Assembly: GCA_009731375.1 (NCBI GenBank)
Contig: BJOX01000047.1
Location: forward strand, 1,230,830-1,255,994
Origin: Paulinella micropora
Taxonomy: Eukaryota > Cercozoa > Imbricatea > Euglyphida
DNA: 25,165 nt
Direction of reading: 5' to 3'
The position numbers and the translations under genes were made by a program. The notes below the pieces were generated by a model. That model made no database searches. It had not been told where the DNA came from and saw only the letters and a program-made list of their open reading frames with translations. This document shows positions 16,979-25,120 of this stretch, in pieces. Numbering within the stretch: the first letter of the stretch is position 1; the number at the start of each line of letters is the position of its first letter.

Positions 16979-18137
16979 TTATATACCGGGTGGCCGGCAT
17001 GGAGACAGATATATATCATAATTTCTAAGATTTATTTGTTGAGTTGATTGAGAATTTACGTAAAGTTTAAAAATTGTTGCTCCGTTGGCAACTGCACTCG
17101 CCTTTGTATCAGTATCTACAATTGAATACTTAGTATCAACATCTGCAAAACCCGCTCCAGTTAGTGTTCCATTCAATACCATTCTTACTACACACGCCTT
17201 ACTATCTTCATTCGTAATACTTATCAACGTGGGAATAATTTGTTAAATTAGCACCAGCAGCATCAAATGTTGCTTTATTCCTGATACTAATAATAGGGCT
17301 TTCAGTTGTGTTTGCTGCTTTACTTCCTTCCACTTCGTTTGTTATACTTGTGTTTATTGTATTACTTCCTTCAATAAATAATCCAACACTCGCTGTTTTA
17401 AGAGTTTGAATTCCTGTAGAAGCATCATTCCTCATTAGTGCGGTAAATGGTAAAGTAGTGTTTCTTAGACTTACACCTGTGTTGGCATTCGCATACTTAA
17501 TAGTATGGACTAATTGAAATTCACCTGTCGTAGGATTTTCAATAGAAAACCTTATAGCACCAAAGCCTAAATATTGAAATTGAATTTGGAACACATTTCC
17601 TTTACTCCAATCAATAACAGGCATATCTTTTGTTCCATCGCACNNNNNNNNNNAATTGCACGGATCATTCCAGTTTGCTTGTTGAATATAAGTTGTTGCC
17701 CCTCCTTTGGCTTGTAGAATACTCATCCCGACATTAGTTTTATAAAAAGAAAAACCATTTGAAAAATCACTTTCACCAATTCCTACACACGAATAATAGG
17801 ATTTTGTGTCATCAGTTGTCCATATAGCAGTGAAGCGACCAACAACTCCCATACCAGTCCGATTTAGGATAGCATTCGCCGTGTTATCTGCTTGAAATTT
17901 TAATTCTGCCATATTATTCAAAAATGACACAGAAGATTTTGTTTCTGTTTTAGTCCATACCTTTGTATTAGTAGTGTATGGAAAGATTTCCTGAACAACT
18001 GGAATTAATTGTCCAACTAGTGTTTCTCCAAAAGCAGTTTTCATATTATCAGTTTTAATACCACCATCATATCCGACCCTGACGTTTAAAAAATCTCCGT
18101 CTGGATTTTGTGCGATTAAATTTCTCTGGTGAGACAT
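16979..18137 (-). pseudogene. Fibre-like structural protein of the endogenous virus, frameshifted
   Basis: The ATG at 18137 begins MSHQRNLIAQNPDGDFLNVR. The protein is Asn/Thr-rich, beta-rich and without charged helices. The region around FQIQFQYLGFGAIRFSIENP resembles a lectin-like beta domain that I associate with viral fibre or attachment proteins, but this is from memory of the pattern and not certain. The first frame stops at 17208. The sequence continues in another frame from about 17238, so one single-base indel near 17231-17240 breaks it. An assembly gap of 10 N lies at 17644-17653. Viral-looking sequence ends near 17000 (NLRNYDIYL), and the last residues before the stop (SPCRPPGI) are encoded by flanking DNA, so the 3' end is probably truncated. 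It follows the capsid gene on the same strand. Confidence 0.5.
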
Positions 18138-18244
18138 ATTGTGTACAACACGAACGAGTTTGATTAATATATAACGAGTTTATATATAAAATAAAAAAAT
18201 TATTTAAATCATTGATATTTTATTCAGAAATCTGTTCATATTCA
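18138..18244. promoter_or_regulatory. AT-rich spacer between capsid and fibre-like genes
   Basis: About 107 bases, very AT-rich near 18165-18205 (TATATAAA-type). It probably contains the promoter of the fibre-like gene. The sequence TAACGAGTTT and related AACTCGTT copies recur nearby. Confidence 0.35.
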
Positions 18245-19786
18245 TTATGAAATAGTAATAACATTTGCCTTCACTTGAACCTCTCGTTGAGTGATAGCAA
18301 GAGTGTAATGATTGAGACCAACATTTGCAGTAGTAGCCATAATCTCCCAGCGTCTCTCTTGAGAAAGGTCAAGCCCACTAATTTCATTCTGGTCTTTACT
18401 CCAAAGCGGGCGAGTGTTATCAAATGTATCCACCCAGAACCAGTTGTATTGATAGACATTGCTATTTACCAAAGCACTGCCTTCAATCTTATTTTTTAGA
18501 TACATGTAATCTTCAAGGGTTGTATTAGCAGTGCTAATATTAAATTCTTGAAGTCTAGACCCGTCAAGGGTAGTATAGAAGGAAGTAATCTTTGAACCAT
18601 TCCTATTATCGTTATCATACGCGGTATTCTTTGTTTCTTCATTATTAAATGCTGAATGGTAAATTTTCTTAATTCTCCGTCCGTGTCCTCTATCGAACCT
18701 CATAATAATGTTCTGACTTGTAGATGCCTGAATTGTGTTTTTGTATGAGTATGGGTAGTCAATCGTAAAAGACATACCTTCGGCACTGCTCACTTTTTGT
18801 TGAATAGACTGGATAACATCAGGGTTTCTTTCAACCGCTAGAAACAAATTTAAGTTTGCTACCTGCGAATTAGTGGTGCAAGGAAAAGAACCTTGATTTG
18901 CTGTGTTAATAGTGATAGCAAGACCTGTATTAGCATCAACACCACCAACGTGATAAACAGTTCTGTTACTAGCCGCCTAAACAATTCGCATGGTCAGAAT
19001 TTCAGGAAACATAATAGTCTTATCAAGTGCGAAAATAGTATTGTAAATCATAGACAATGGAATCTTCACATAAATAATGGGGTCTGTGTTAGCACCACTA
19101 ATACCTCCCTCAAGATACTTCGCCTCAGTGTATGAAACATTCACAGCAGACAAAGCACCCGCTCCAGTTGTCAGCAAAGTATCATCATGTCTTCGTGCAT
19201 TAAGTGATGGAGGAGCGATAGCCCCAGCAATAGCATTACCAAAACGGTTTAATGTTGCCTGAAGGTGACCATCGGTATCAATACTACCCGCTACAGTCGC
19301 CACACTTGCCTGTTGTCCAGCATACACGTTAGCAGTAAAGGCTGTTGTTGCTCGCCCATCAGCATTACACTTTTGAAGCATACACCCAACACCAAGACCT
19401 GCTCCATGGTTCTCAAGTGCCAAAAAGTCCTTCAATGAAGTCTCAGGCTTCCAAATCATTTCGTAATAGTTCCGACATGATTCAAATCACACAAATAAAC
19501 ACCACTACGGGTTTGAAGTTGAATCTGTCTAATCATACTCAAACAATCCATAAAAATACGATTGTTTCTATCTGCAACTCCTGTAGCACTTGGGGCGTAA
19601 GTGAAACTCAGCACCGACTTTGTTAAAAGGGCGACTGATAAGGTCAAATGTGCTTTCCTGATCGCCCGCTGAAGTAACAACAACATTTCCTGCTCCTTCG
19701 CGAGGAGTAAGTTTGTTAAGGCGATACGAACCGCTGATATAATCAGTCTTACTGAAGTCTAATTCTCCGCCGTGTTGAGTTGGCAT
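18245..19786 (-). pseudogene. Probable major capsid protein (double jelly-roll type), decayed
   Basis: The frames 19786-about 19606, about 19605-19474 and 19473-18245 join into one gene of about 513 codons, the right size for a Polinton-like virus major capsid protein. It starts MPTQHGGELDFSKTDYISGS and ends EVQVKANVITIS. Assignment rests on length, beta-rich composition and position next to the penton and protease genes. I did not recognise a diagnostic motif. There are three lesions: one extra base in the AAA run at 19604-19606, one missing base near 19472-19474, and a TAG in frame at 18977-18979. Together they show the gene is dead. The frame at 18977-19459 and that at 18245-18847 are the same reading frame interrupted only by the TAG. 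Confidence 0.68.
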
Positions 19787-19877
19787 TTTTGTTTTTTTTA
19801 GGCAGTTGTGAAAATTAACTAATTCACCAAAATATATTTATAGAAAAAAAAATAATTCCAAAATTAAATTAATTACC

Positions 19878-20700
19878 CTACCTAACCTTTAACAAATTGA
19901 AAAATGATGTAAATAAATTAAAATAATTCGTTTCCCTGTAAATCAACAATGTCATAACAATACCTAACCCATTAAGATTTATAGCCTGATCGTTTTCGTC
20001 TGTAAGATAAAACCTATATACATTATTTGAACTGGTTGATAATTTCTTACCATACTCAGACCCACTTCCGTTGTATATAATGGCTCCAAATGGAATTTCG
20101 TTTGCTGTGTATATTTCTTGTAGTACATGATTATCTCCTTCACCAACTAAGTCCGATTGAAGGTATAAAGTCTTTTCGCCAGTTAAAATAATCACATTTG
20201 GCGATTTAATAAAATCATTAGCGAAGAAATATGTCGAATTTCTATCAAAACCCAAAACCTCGTGAATACGGGTATCACCATCAAATATAAACCGCGGTTG
20301 AATACCTCCGTTATTTGAAACACTGAATGTTAATTTACCATCCTCCGCTTCTGTGTTTGTATTGTTGCTTGAGACAGCATAAGTATAGTCATTCGGACTT
20401 TCTGTCGTCAGTACCTCGGCCAGTTTATTTTTTAAATTGTTCATTGTGTAGTTTCCCTCAGGTATCGTAATTAAAGCCTCATACCCGTCTTCGCTAAGAG
20501 TAAAAGTATTATATGGTGAAGCCACANNNNNNNNNNGAATAATACGACTTCGGTACATAGATATTAAGAATTTTACAATGTGTGGGATTGTCTAGTGATT
20601 TTAAGTTTAATTCGTGTGTAAAGTCGCTGTCTGTGCCAGTTATTCTATTTTTACTATTTATGTAATAGATACCCGAACTTCTTCCTCCCTTGTAATCCAT
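19878..20700 (-). pseudogene. Minor capsid (penton) protein of Polinton-like virus
   Basis: The ATG at 20700 starts MDYKGGRSSGIYYINSKNRI. This is followed by PTHCKILNIYVPKSYY, then an ITIPEGNYTMNNLKNKL segment and IHEVLGFDRNSTYFF further on. The layout resembles the single jelly-roll penton proteins of Polintons and Polinton-like viruses that fill capsid vertices. The gene would have about 270 residues. It is split only by 10 N at 20527-20536. The duplicate at 22155-22317 has no such gap, and removing the Ns restores the frame exactly, so the gap is probably an assembly artefact and this gene may be intact. It is transcribed toward the capsid gene, with a 91-base spacer. It diverges from the nuclease at 20758. 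Confidence 0.65.
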
Positions 20701-20757
20701 TGTTATATTATATAAATAATATTTTATTTAAAATTCTATGTATATATATGTATAATT
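20701..20757. promoter_or_regulatory. Bidirectional promoter between penton and nuclease, copy A
   Basis: This is a 57-base AT-rich spacer between divergent start codons. In penton orientation it reads ATATTATTTATATAATATA just before the ATG. The same core occurs at 22318-22374 and, with small changes, in the left viral fragment upstream of 2469. Confidence 0.5.
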
Positions 20758-21237
20758 ATGAGTTTAAGAAAGTGCTCAAGATGTCATGGTGAGATAAACG
20801 AAGAATATTTTTCAAGAAACAGAAAGGGTGAGTTAAGAAAGTGTTGTAATAATTGTTCAAAAAAAATGAATTGTTCAGGCGGAGAATTAAAAATAATGGA
20901 GATATTAAAAGGTTTTAACATTAATTTTCAATACAACACCACATACGAAGTTAAGGTTAAACATTTATTACAATAGGATTTCATATTACAACATAATAAG
21001 AAGCTAATATTTATTGAATATGATGGAATACAACATTTTGAACCCGTTAGATTTGGTAGAATTTCTAAAGATAAAGCAGAAAAAGCATTTGAAAAAACAA
21101 AAAAATATGACCAAGTAAAAAATACATATTGTCAAGAAAAAGGATATCATTTACTCCGTATAAAATACGACGAATATGTAGCATCTAAATTAATTAAATG
21201 GTTTGATGATATTGGTTTTGAATATCTTTATATGTAG
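20758..21237 (+). pseudogene. PD-(D/E)XK-type nuclease with zinc ribbon, copy A
   Basis: A 160-codon frame. Residues 6-9 (CSRC) and two further cysteines near 29-33 (CCNNC) form an N-terminal zinc ribbon. The C-terminal part contains FIEYDGIQHF, then YDQVKNTYCQEKGY and LLRIKYDE. This is the E-x-D-G-x-Q-H ... D-x-x-K ... layout of VSR/DUF559-like endonucleases that are frequent in protist viruses. A TAG at codon 73 (20974-20976) stands where copy B has a Trp codon, so this copy is broken. It runs opposite to the penton and overlaps the end of the convergent protease by about 10 bases. A role in viral DNA processing or interference is inference only. Confidence 0.6.
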
Positions 21238-22241
21238 GTGTCAAAATTACCATATCCATTCTGTGCTTTTAATTTTTCCGCTTCTTCTTCTTTAAGGTCT
21301 GTGAAACCCGAACTAAACTTAAACCTGTTTCCTTTCGCTCGCTCCATCAAAAATCTCATAGAATGCAATCCGCATGTGTCCGAGGTGTTTGATTGGTTCT
21401 TAACTTGATTTACTTTCATAAGCAGGTATGTGCTTGGGTGGCTTTTGTCTATTAGTTGTTTCATTTGTTGTTGAAAGTCTTCTGTTGGCTCGTAAAGTGC
21501 TAATGGGTCATAGACTTCAACACTCCTGTCTTTATCTAGACTTATCCATACGGCGATCCAATGAGACCCCGCTTGTTTGTCATTGTCCAAATTCATAATA
21601 AATCCATATCGCTTTCTGCTTCCTGGCTTCAACTTGTAAATTTCATCACTGGCTATCGCTCCGAGATACCATCCATATTTTTTCATTATGTCGTCTATTT
21701 CATTAGTCATTAGTCCCCGTCCCTCTCCTTCCTGCATGGATTGCTCTTGCTGTTGCTCTGGCTCTTGCTGTGGCTCCTCTTGCTGTTGTTGCTGTGGCTC
21801 CTCTTGCTGTTGTTGCTGTGGCTCCTCTTGCTGGTGCTCTAATGATGTGGTAATAGTAGGGGTGGGCATTCCCTCGTCAATATTCAAATCATTTGAAACT
21901 TGTTTATCTACATTTGGGTCTATAATCATTTTGTTCGTTAGAGTATTTACAAAATCATGTTTGTTCATTGTGTGTTTCCAATCTTTGCGGGCTAAATATT
22001 TTTTAATTATTTTTATTGGAAATACCTTATCAATTAATTCTTCTAATGTCTTCGCTCCATTCCCTTTTTGTTCATTAATACCCATAAACTCTTCATATCT
22101 AGCGTAATCCGCTACTTTTCTTTTTACGTTTTCCTTTTCATTTCCAACATCAATATTATATGGTGAAGCCACAGAGTAATACGACTTCGGCACATAAATA
22201 TGAAGAATTTTACAATGTGTTGGATTGTCTAGTCCCTTCAT
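21228..22241 (-). CDS. Chimeric ORF: penton start fused to adenain-like cysteine protease, copy A
   Basis: A 337-codon open frame. Residues 1-29 (MKGLDNPTHCKILHIYVPKS...) are penton sequence from unit B. From about residue 30 it is protease-protein sequence, produced by the duplication junction at about 22154. A Lys-rich segment is followed by a Gln/Glu-rich linker of three QQQQQEEP-like repeats (about 136-168). The catalytic domain has H227 (GSHWIAVW), D245 (EVYDPLA), a Gln in NQVKNQSN and C290 (DTCGLHSMRF). These match adenovirus-type/Ulp1-like maturation proteases that process capsid proteins in Polintons and virophages. The active-site residues are intact, but the native N-terminus is replaced, so function is doubtful. 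It is convergent with nuclease A. Confidence 0.72.
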   Translation of the reverse strand: MKGLDNPTHCKILHIYVPKSYYSVASPYNIDVGNEKENVKRKVADYARYEEFMGINEQKGNGAKTLEELIDKVFPIKIIKKYLARKDWKHTMNKHDFVNTLTNKMIIDPNVDKQVSNDLNIDEGMPTPTITTSLEHQQEEPQQQQQEEPQQQQQEEPQQEPEQQQEQSMQEGEGRGLMTNEIDDIMKKYGWYLGAIASDEIYKLKPGSRKRYGFIMNLDNDKQAGSHWIAVWISLDKDRSVEVYDPLALYEPTEDFQQQMKQLIDKSHPSTYLLMKVNQVKNQSNTSDTCGLHSMRFLMERAKGNRFKFSSGFTDLKEEEAEKLKAQNGYGNFDTYI

Positions 22242-22317
22242 ATTGACTTCATGCGTGAAGTCGCTGTCTGTGCCAGTTATCCTATTTTTACTATTTATGT
22301 AATCCCTTGTAATCCAT
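22155..22317 (-). pseudogene. Penton gene 5' remnant, copy B
   Basis: The ATG at 22317 starts MDYKG, as in copy A. A 20-base deletion after the fourth codon then shifts the frame into a stop. Downstream sequence still matches copy A through SYYSVASPYN before passing into protease sequence at about 22154. Only about 55 codons of the gene exist here. It shows the uninterrupted sequence at the point where copy A has 10 N. Confidence 0.85.
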
Positions 22318-22374
22318 TGATATATTATATAAATAATATTCTTTTTAAAATTCTATGTATGTATATGTATAATT
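22318..22374. promoter_or_regulatory. Bidirectional promoter, copy B
   Basis: This is the AT-rich spacer homologous to 20701-20757, with the ATATTATTTATATAATATA core kept and small changes around it. It now drives a dead penton remnant on one side and nuclease B on the other. Confidence 0.5.
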
Positions 22375-22848
22375 ATGAGTTTAAGAAAGTGCTCAAGATG
22401 CCATAGTGAGATAAAGGAAGAATATTTTTCAAGAAACAGAAAGGCTGAGTTAAGAAAGTGTTGTAATAATTGCTAAAAAAAAATGAATTGTTCAGGCGGA
22501 GAATTAAAAATAATGGAGATATTGAAAGGTTTCAATATTAATTTTCAATACAACACCTCATACGAAGTTAAGGTTAAACATTTATTACAATGGGATTTCA
22601 TATTACAACATAATGAGAAACCGATATTTATTGAATATGATGGAATTCAACATTTTGAACCTGTTAGATTTGGTAGAATTTCTAAAGAGAAAGCAGGAAA
22701 AGCATTTGAAAAAACAAAACAATATGACCAAGTAAAAAATACATATTGTCAAGAAAAAGGATATTATTTACTCCGTATAAAATATGACGAAGATATAGCA
22801 TCTAAATTAATTAAATGGTTTGATGATATTGGTTTTGAATATCTTTAG
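22375..22848 (+). pseudogene. PD-(D/E)XK-type nuclease with zinc ribbon, copy B
   Basis: This frame of 158 codons, including the stop, is collinear with copy A. It has the same CSRC and CCNNC cysteine pairs and the FIEYDGIQHF and YDQVKNTYCQEKGY core. A TAA at codon 34 (22474-22476) falls right after CCNNC, where copy A has TCA. An ATG two codons later could still give a 121-residue product (22483-22848) that keeps the nuclease core but loses the zinc ribbon. The end overlaps the convergent protease B by 4 bases. Confidence 0.6.
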
Positions 22849-23612
22849 ATAAATGTATCAAAATGTCCATAACCATTCTGTGCTTTTAATTTCTCCGCTT
22901 CTTCTTCTTTTAAGTCTGTATAGCCACTGGCGAATTTAAATCGCACTCCTTTCGCCCGCTCCATTAAAAAGCGCATAGCAAACCATCCGCATGTGTCGCT
23001 TGTATCAGATTGTTGTTTTACTTGATTAACCTTCATTAACAAATAACTATCGGGGTTGCTTTTATCTATTAGTTGTTTCATTTGTTGTTGAAAGTCTTCC
23101 GTTGGTTGGTAAAGTGCTAAAGGGTCATACACTTCAACACTCCTGTCTTTATCTAGACTTATCCATACTGCCATCCAGTGCTGTCCTTTTTTGTTGCTAG
23201 GGTCTGTATTCATAACAAATCCGTATCGCTTTCTGCTTCCGGGCTTCAACTTGTAAATTTCATCACTGGCTATCGCTCCGAGATACCATCCATATTTTTT
23301 CATTATATCATCTATTTCATTAGTCATTAGTCCCCTCCCCTCACCCTGTTGTTCCTCTGGTTGCTGTGGCGTCTCCGCGACGCTCGGGGGTATGGTAGTG
23401 GGTGAAATCCCCTCCTCTGGCTCTGGTTGCTCAAACTCTGGTTGCCGCGGCTCCTCTGGTGGTGTTTGGTCTGGCGGTGTAGTCGTATCTGTTGCCGGCT
23501 CTGGTGGCGGGGGTAGCGGTTGGGGCATTCCCTCGTCAATATTCAAATCATTTGAAACTTGTTTATCAACATTTGGGTATATCGTCATTTTGCTAGTTAG
23601 AGTATTTACAAA
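22845..23612 (-). CDS. Adenain-like cysteine protease, copy B (5' end in gap)
   Basis: The frame is open from the stop at 22845 to the edge of the N gap at 23613. The true start lies in or beyond the gap, and the in-frame ATG at 23588 matches an internal Met of copy A. The N-terminal part is a Pro/Glu-rich linker (PPPPEPATDTTTPPDQTPPE), quite unlike the Gln-rich linker of copy A. The catalytic domain carries His (GQHWMAVW, about residue 137 from 23588), Asp in EVYDPLA, Gln in NQVKQQSD and Cys at about 200 (DTCGWFAMRF). The family role is capsid-protein maturation. This copy lacks the penton fusion and is probably the parental arrangement. Confidence 0.72.
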   Translation of the reverse strand, partial: FVNTLTSKMTIYPNVDKQVSNDLNIDEGMPQPLPPPPEPATDTTTPPDQTPPEEPRQPEFEQPEPEEGISPTTIPPSVAETPQQPEEQQGEGRGLMTNEIDDIMKKYGWYLGAIASDEIYKLKPGSRKRYGFVMNTDPSNKKGQHWMAVWISLDKDRSVEVYDPLALYQPTEDFQQQMKQLIDKSNPDSYLLMKVNQVKQQSDTSDTCGWFAMRFLMERAKGVRFKFASGYTDLKEEEAEKLKAQNGYGHFDTFI

Positions 23613-24069
23613 NNNNNNNNNNNNNNNNNNNNNNNNNNNNNNNNNNNNNNNNNNNNNNNNNNNNNNNNNNNNNNNNNNNNNNNNNNNNNNNNNNNNNNNN
23701 NNNNNNNNNNNNNNNNNNNNNNNNNNNNNNNNNNNNNNNNNNNNNNNNNNNNNNNNNNNNNNNNNNNNNNNNNNNNNNNNNNNNNNNNNNNNNNNNNNNN
23801 NNNNNNNNNNNNNNNNNNNNNNNNNNNNNNNNNNNNNNNNNNNNNNNNNNNNNNNNNNNNNNNNNNNNNNNNNNNNNNNNNNNNNNNNNNNNNNNNNNNN
23901 NNNNNNNNNNNNNNNNNNNNNNNNNNNNNNNNNNNNNNNNNNNNNNNNNNNNNNNNNNNNNNNNNNNNNNNNNNNNNNNNNNNNNNNNNNNNNNNNNNNN
24001 NNNNNNNNNNNNNNNNNNNNNNNNNNNNNNNNNNNNNNNNNNNNNNNNNNNNNNNNNNNNNNNNNNNNN
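23613..24069. other. Assembly gap (457 N)
   Basis: The gap separates protease B from the coiled-coil ORF. By comparison with unit A, about 200 bases of protease N-terminal coding sequence should lie here. Whether the two flanking ORFs are one gene cannot be decided. Confidence 0.97.
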
Positions 24070-24705
24070 AGCCGTCTGAATATCTTGACTGGCTTTTTGT
24101 AAGTCTTTACGACTCATCTTTTTTATGAACTTATTTGTATATCCTGCTAATTTCAGTGTTTCAATATCTTTCTGCTTTTGCTTTTTTTCTTCCTCATATT
24201 GCTCTTTCGTTTTCAATGGTGCTTCATCTCCTAAATTAGGTAATGGCGGTGCTTGTGGTGGTGCTCCTAATGGCGGTGCTTGTGGCTGTCCCTGCTGCGG
24301 TGGCATAATATATTGATATTGCGGCGGCGGTGGTAATGCTTGTATCCTATTTTTTCTGTCTTCTTCATATTTTACATCTTCTATGAGTTTTTGCTCCCTT
24401 CTTAGTTCTCTGGCTTTTTGTTCTTGTCGTTCATTAATATCCGCTAGTTCTCTTTTATGTTCCCTATCCATTATATCTTGTCTTTCCTTAGCATTTGCTA
24501 TGTCTTTTCGTTCTAGCCTTTTCTTTTCTTCTTCTATCTCATCCCTTTTCTTGTTTCCTTTTCTTCATTGTCATGTATTAACTCATATTTCTTTTGTAAG
24601 TTGCTTTGTATCTGGTTTCTGTTCTCGTGTTCAAGACGATTGAAATCAGATTTGATTATTTTTTCCCTTGAGCTAGTTATACTAAAGCTAGTATCTATAC
24701 TCCCC
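24070..24705 (-). pseudogene. Coiled-coil, proline-rich viral protein, partial and frameshifted
   Basis: The frame from 24471 down to the gap encodes a long Glu/Lys/Arg coiled coil (MDREHKRELADINERQEQKA...), a Pro/Gln/Ala-rich stretch (PPQQGQPQAPPLGAPP) and a second charged helix. It ends with LAGYTNKFIKKMSRKDLQKA, which resembles a SAP-like helix pair. A similar KIIKKYLARKDW segment occurs upstream of the protease linker in copy A. This suggests the coiled coil is either the N-terminus of the protease polyprotein or a neighbour. The coiled coil extends upstream in another frame to about 24705, so a single-base indel lies near 24545, and the sequence then meets the AAT repeat. Function unknown. 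A structural or scaffolding role is possible. Confidence 0.5.
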
Positions 24706-24719
24706 TCTTTAAACTATGC

Positions 24720-24723
<4 letters not shown>

Positions 24724-24792
<69 letters not shown>

Positions 24793-24912
24793 TAATAACA
24801 ATAATAATAATAATAATAGATTTATCAGTCAATTGGCCTTTGATCCTGTCGGACATGTGCCTCCATTGGTAGCACGGGGCCGTTCGGTGACGCGGCTCCG
24901 CTCCAAAGACTC

Positions 24913-24997
<85 letters not shown>

Positions 24998-25120
24998 GTG
25001 CTTCTCAGTCAATGGCGAATGCATTTCTGCACATGTGCCTCCATCGTCTCACCCGTGAGGGGAGTACGAAGATTTGACGATAGGCTCTACTGACACCCCC
25101 GCAAGGCAGCTCCAAGCAAC

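Larger units (their letters stand above)
20508..23612. repeat. Tandem duplication of the penton start-nuclease-protease block
   Basis: Unit A covers about 20508-22154. Unit B begins at about 22155 and runs into the gap at 23613. Both carry the first about 55 penton codons, the AT-rich divergent promoter, the nuclease and the C-terminal protease, in the same order and orientation. Nuclease copies are about 90% identical by eye. The protease catalytic domains are similar, but their linkers are unrelated in sequence. The A/B junction lies at about 22154, inside the chimeric ORF. Confidence 0.88.

Noticed and set aside
21688-22107. 139-codon Cys/Ser-rich plus-strand ORF
   Set aside because: Antisense shadow of the Gln/Glu repeat linker of protease copy A.
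24845-24912. tRNA-like promoter boxes in the first AAT spacer
   Set aside because: TGGTAGCACGG and GTTCGGTGACGC only loosely resemble A and B boxes, and no cloverleaf could be drawn.
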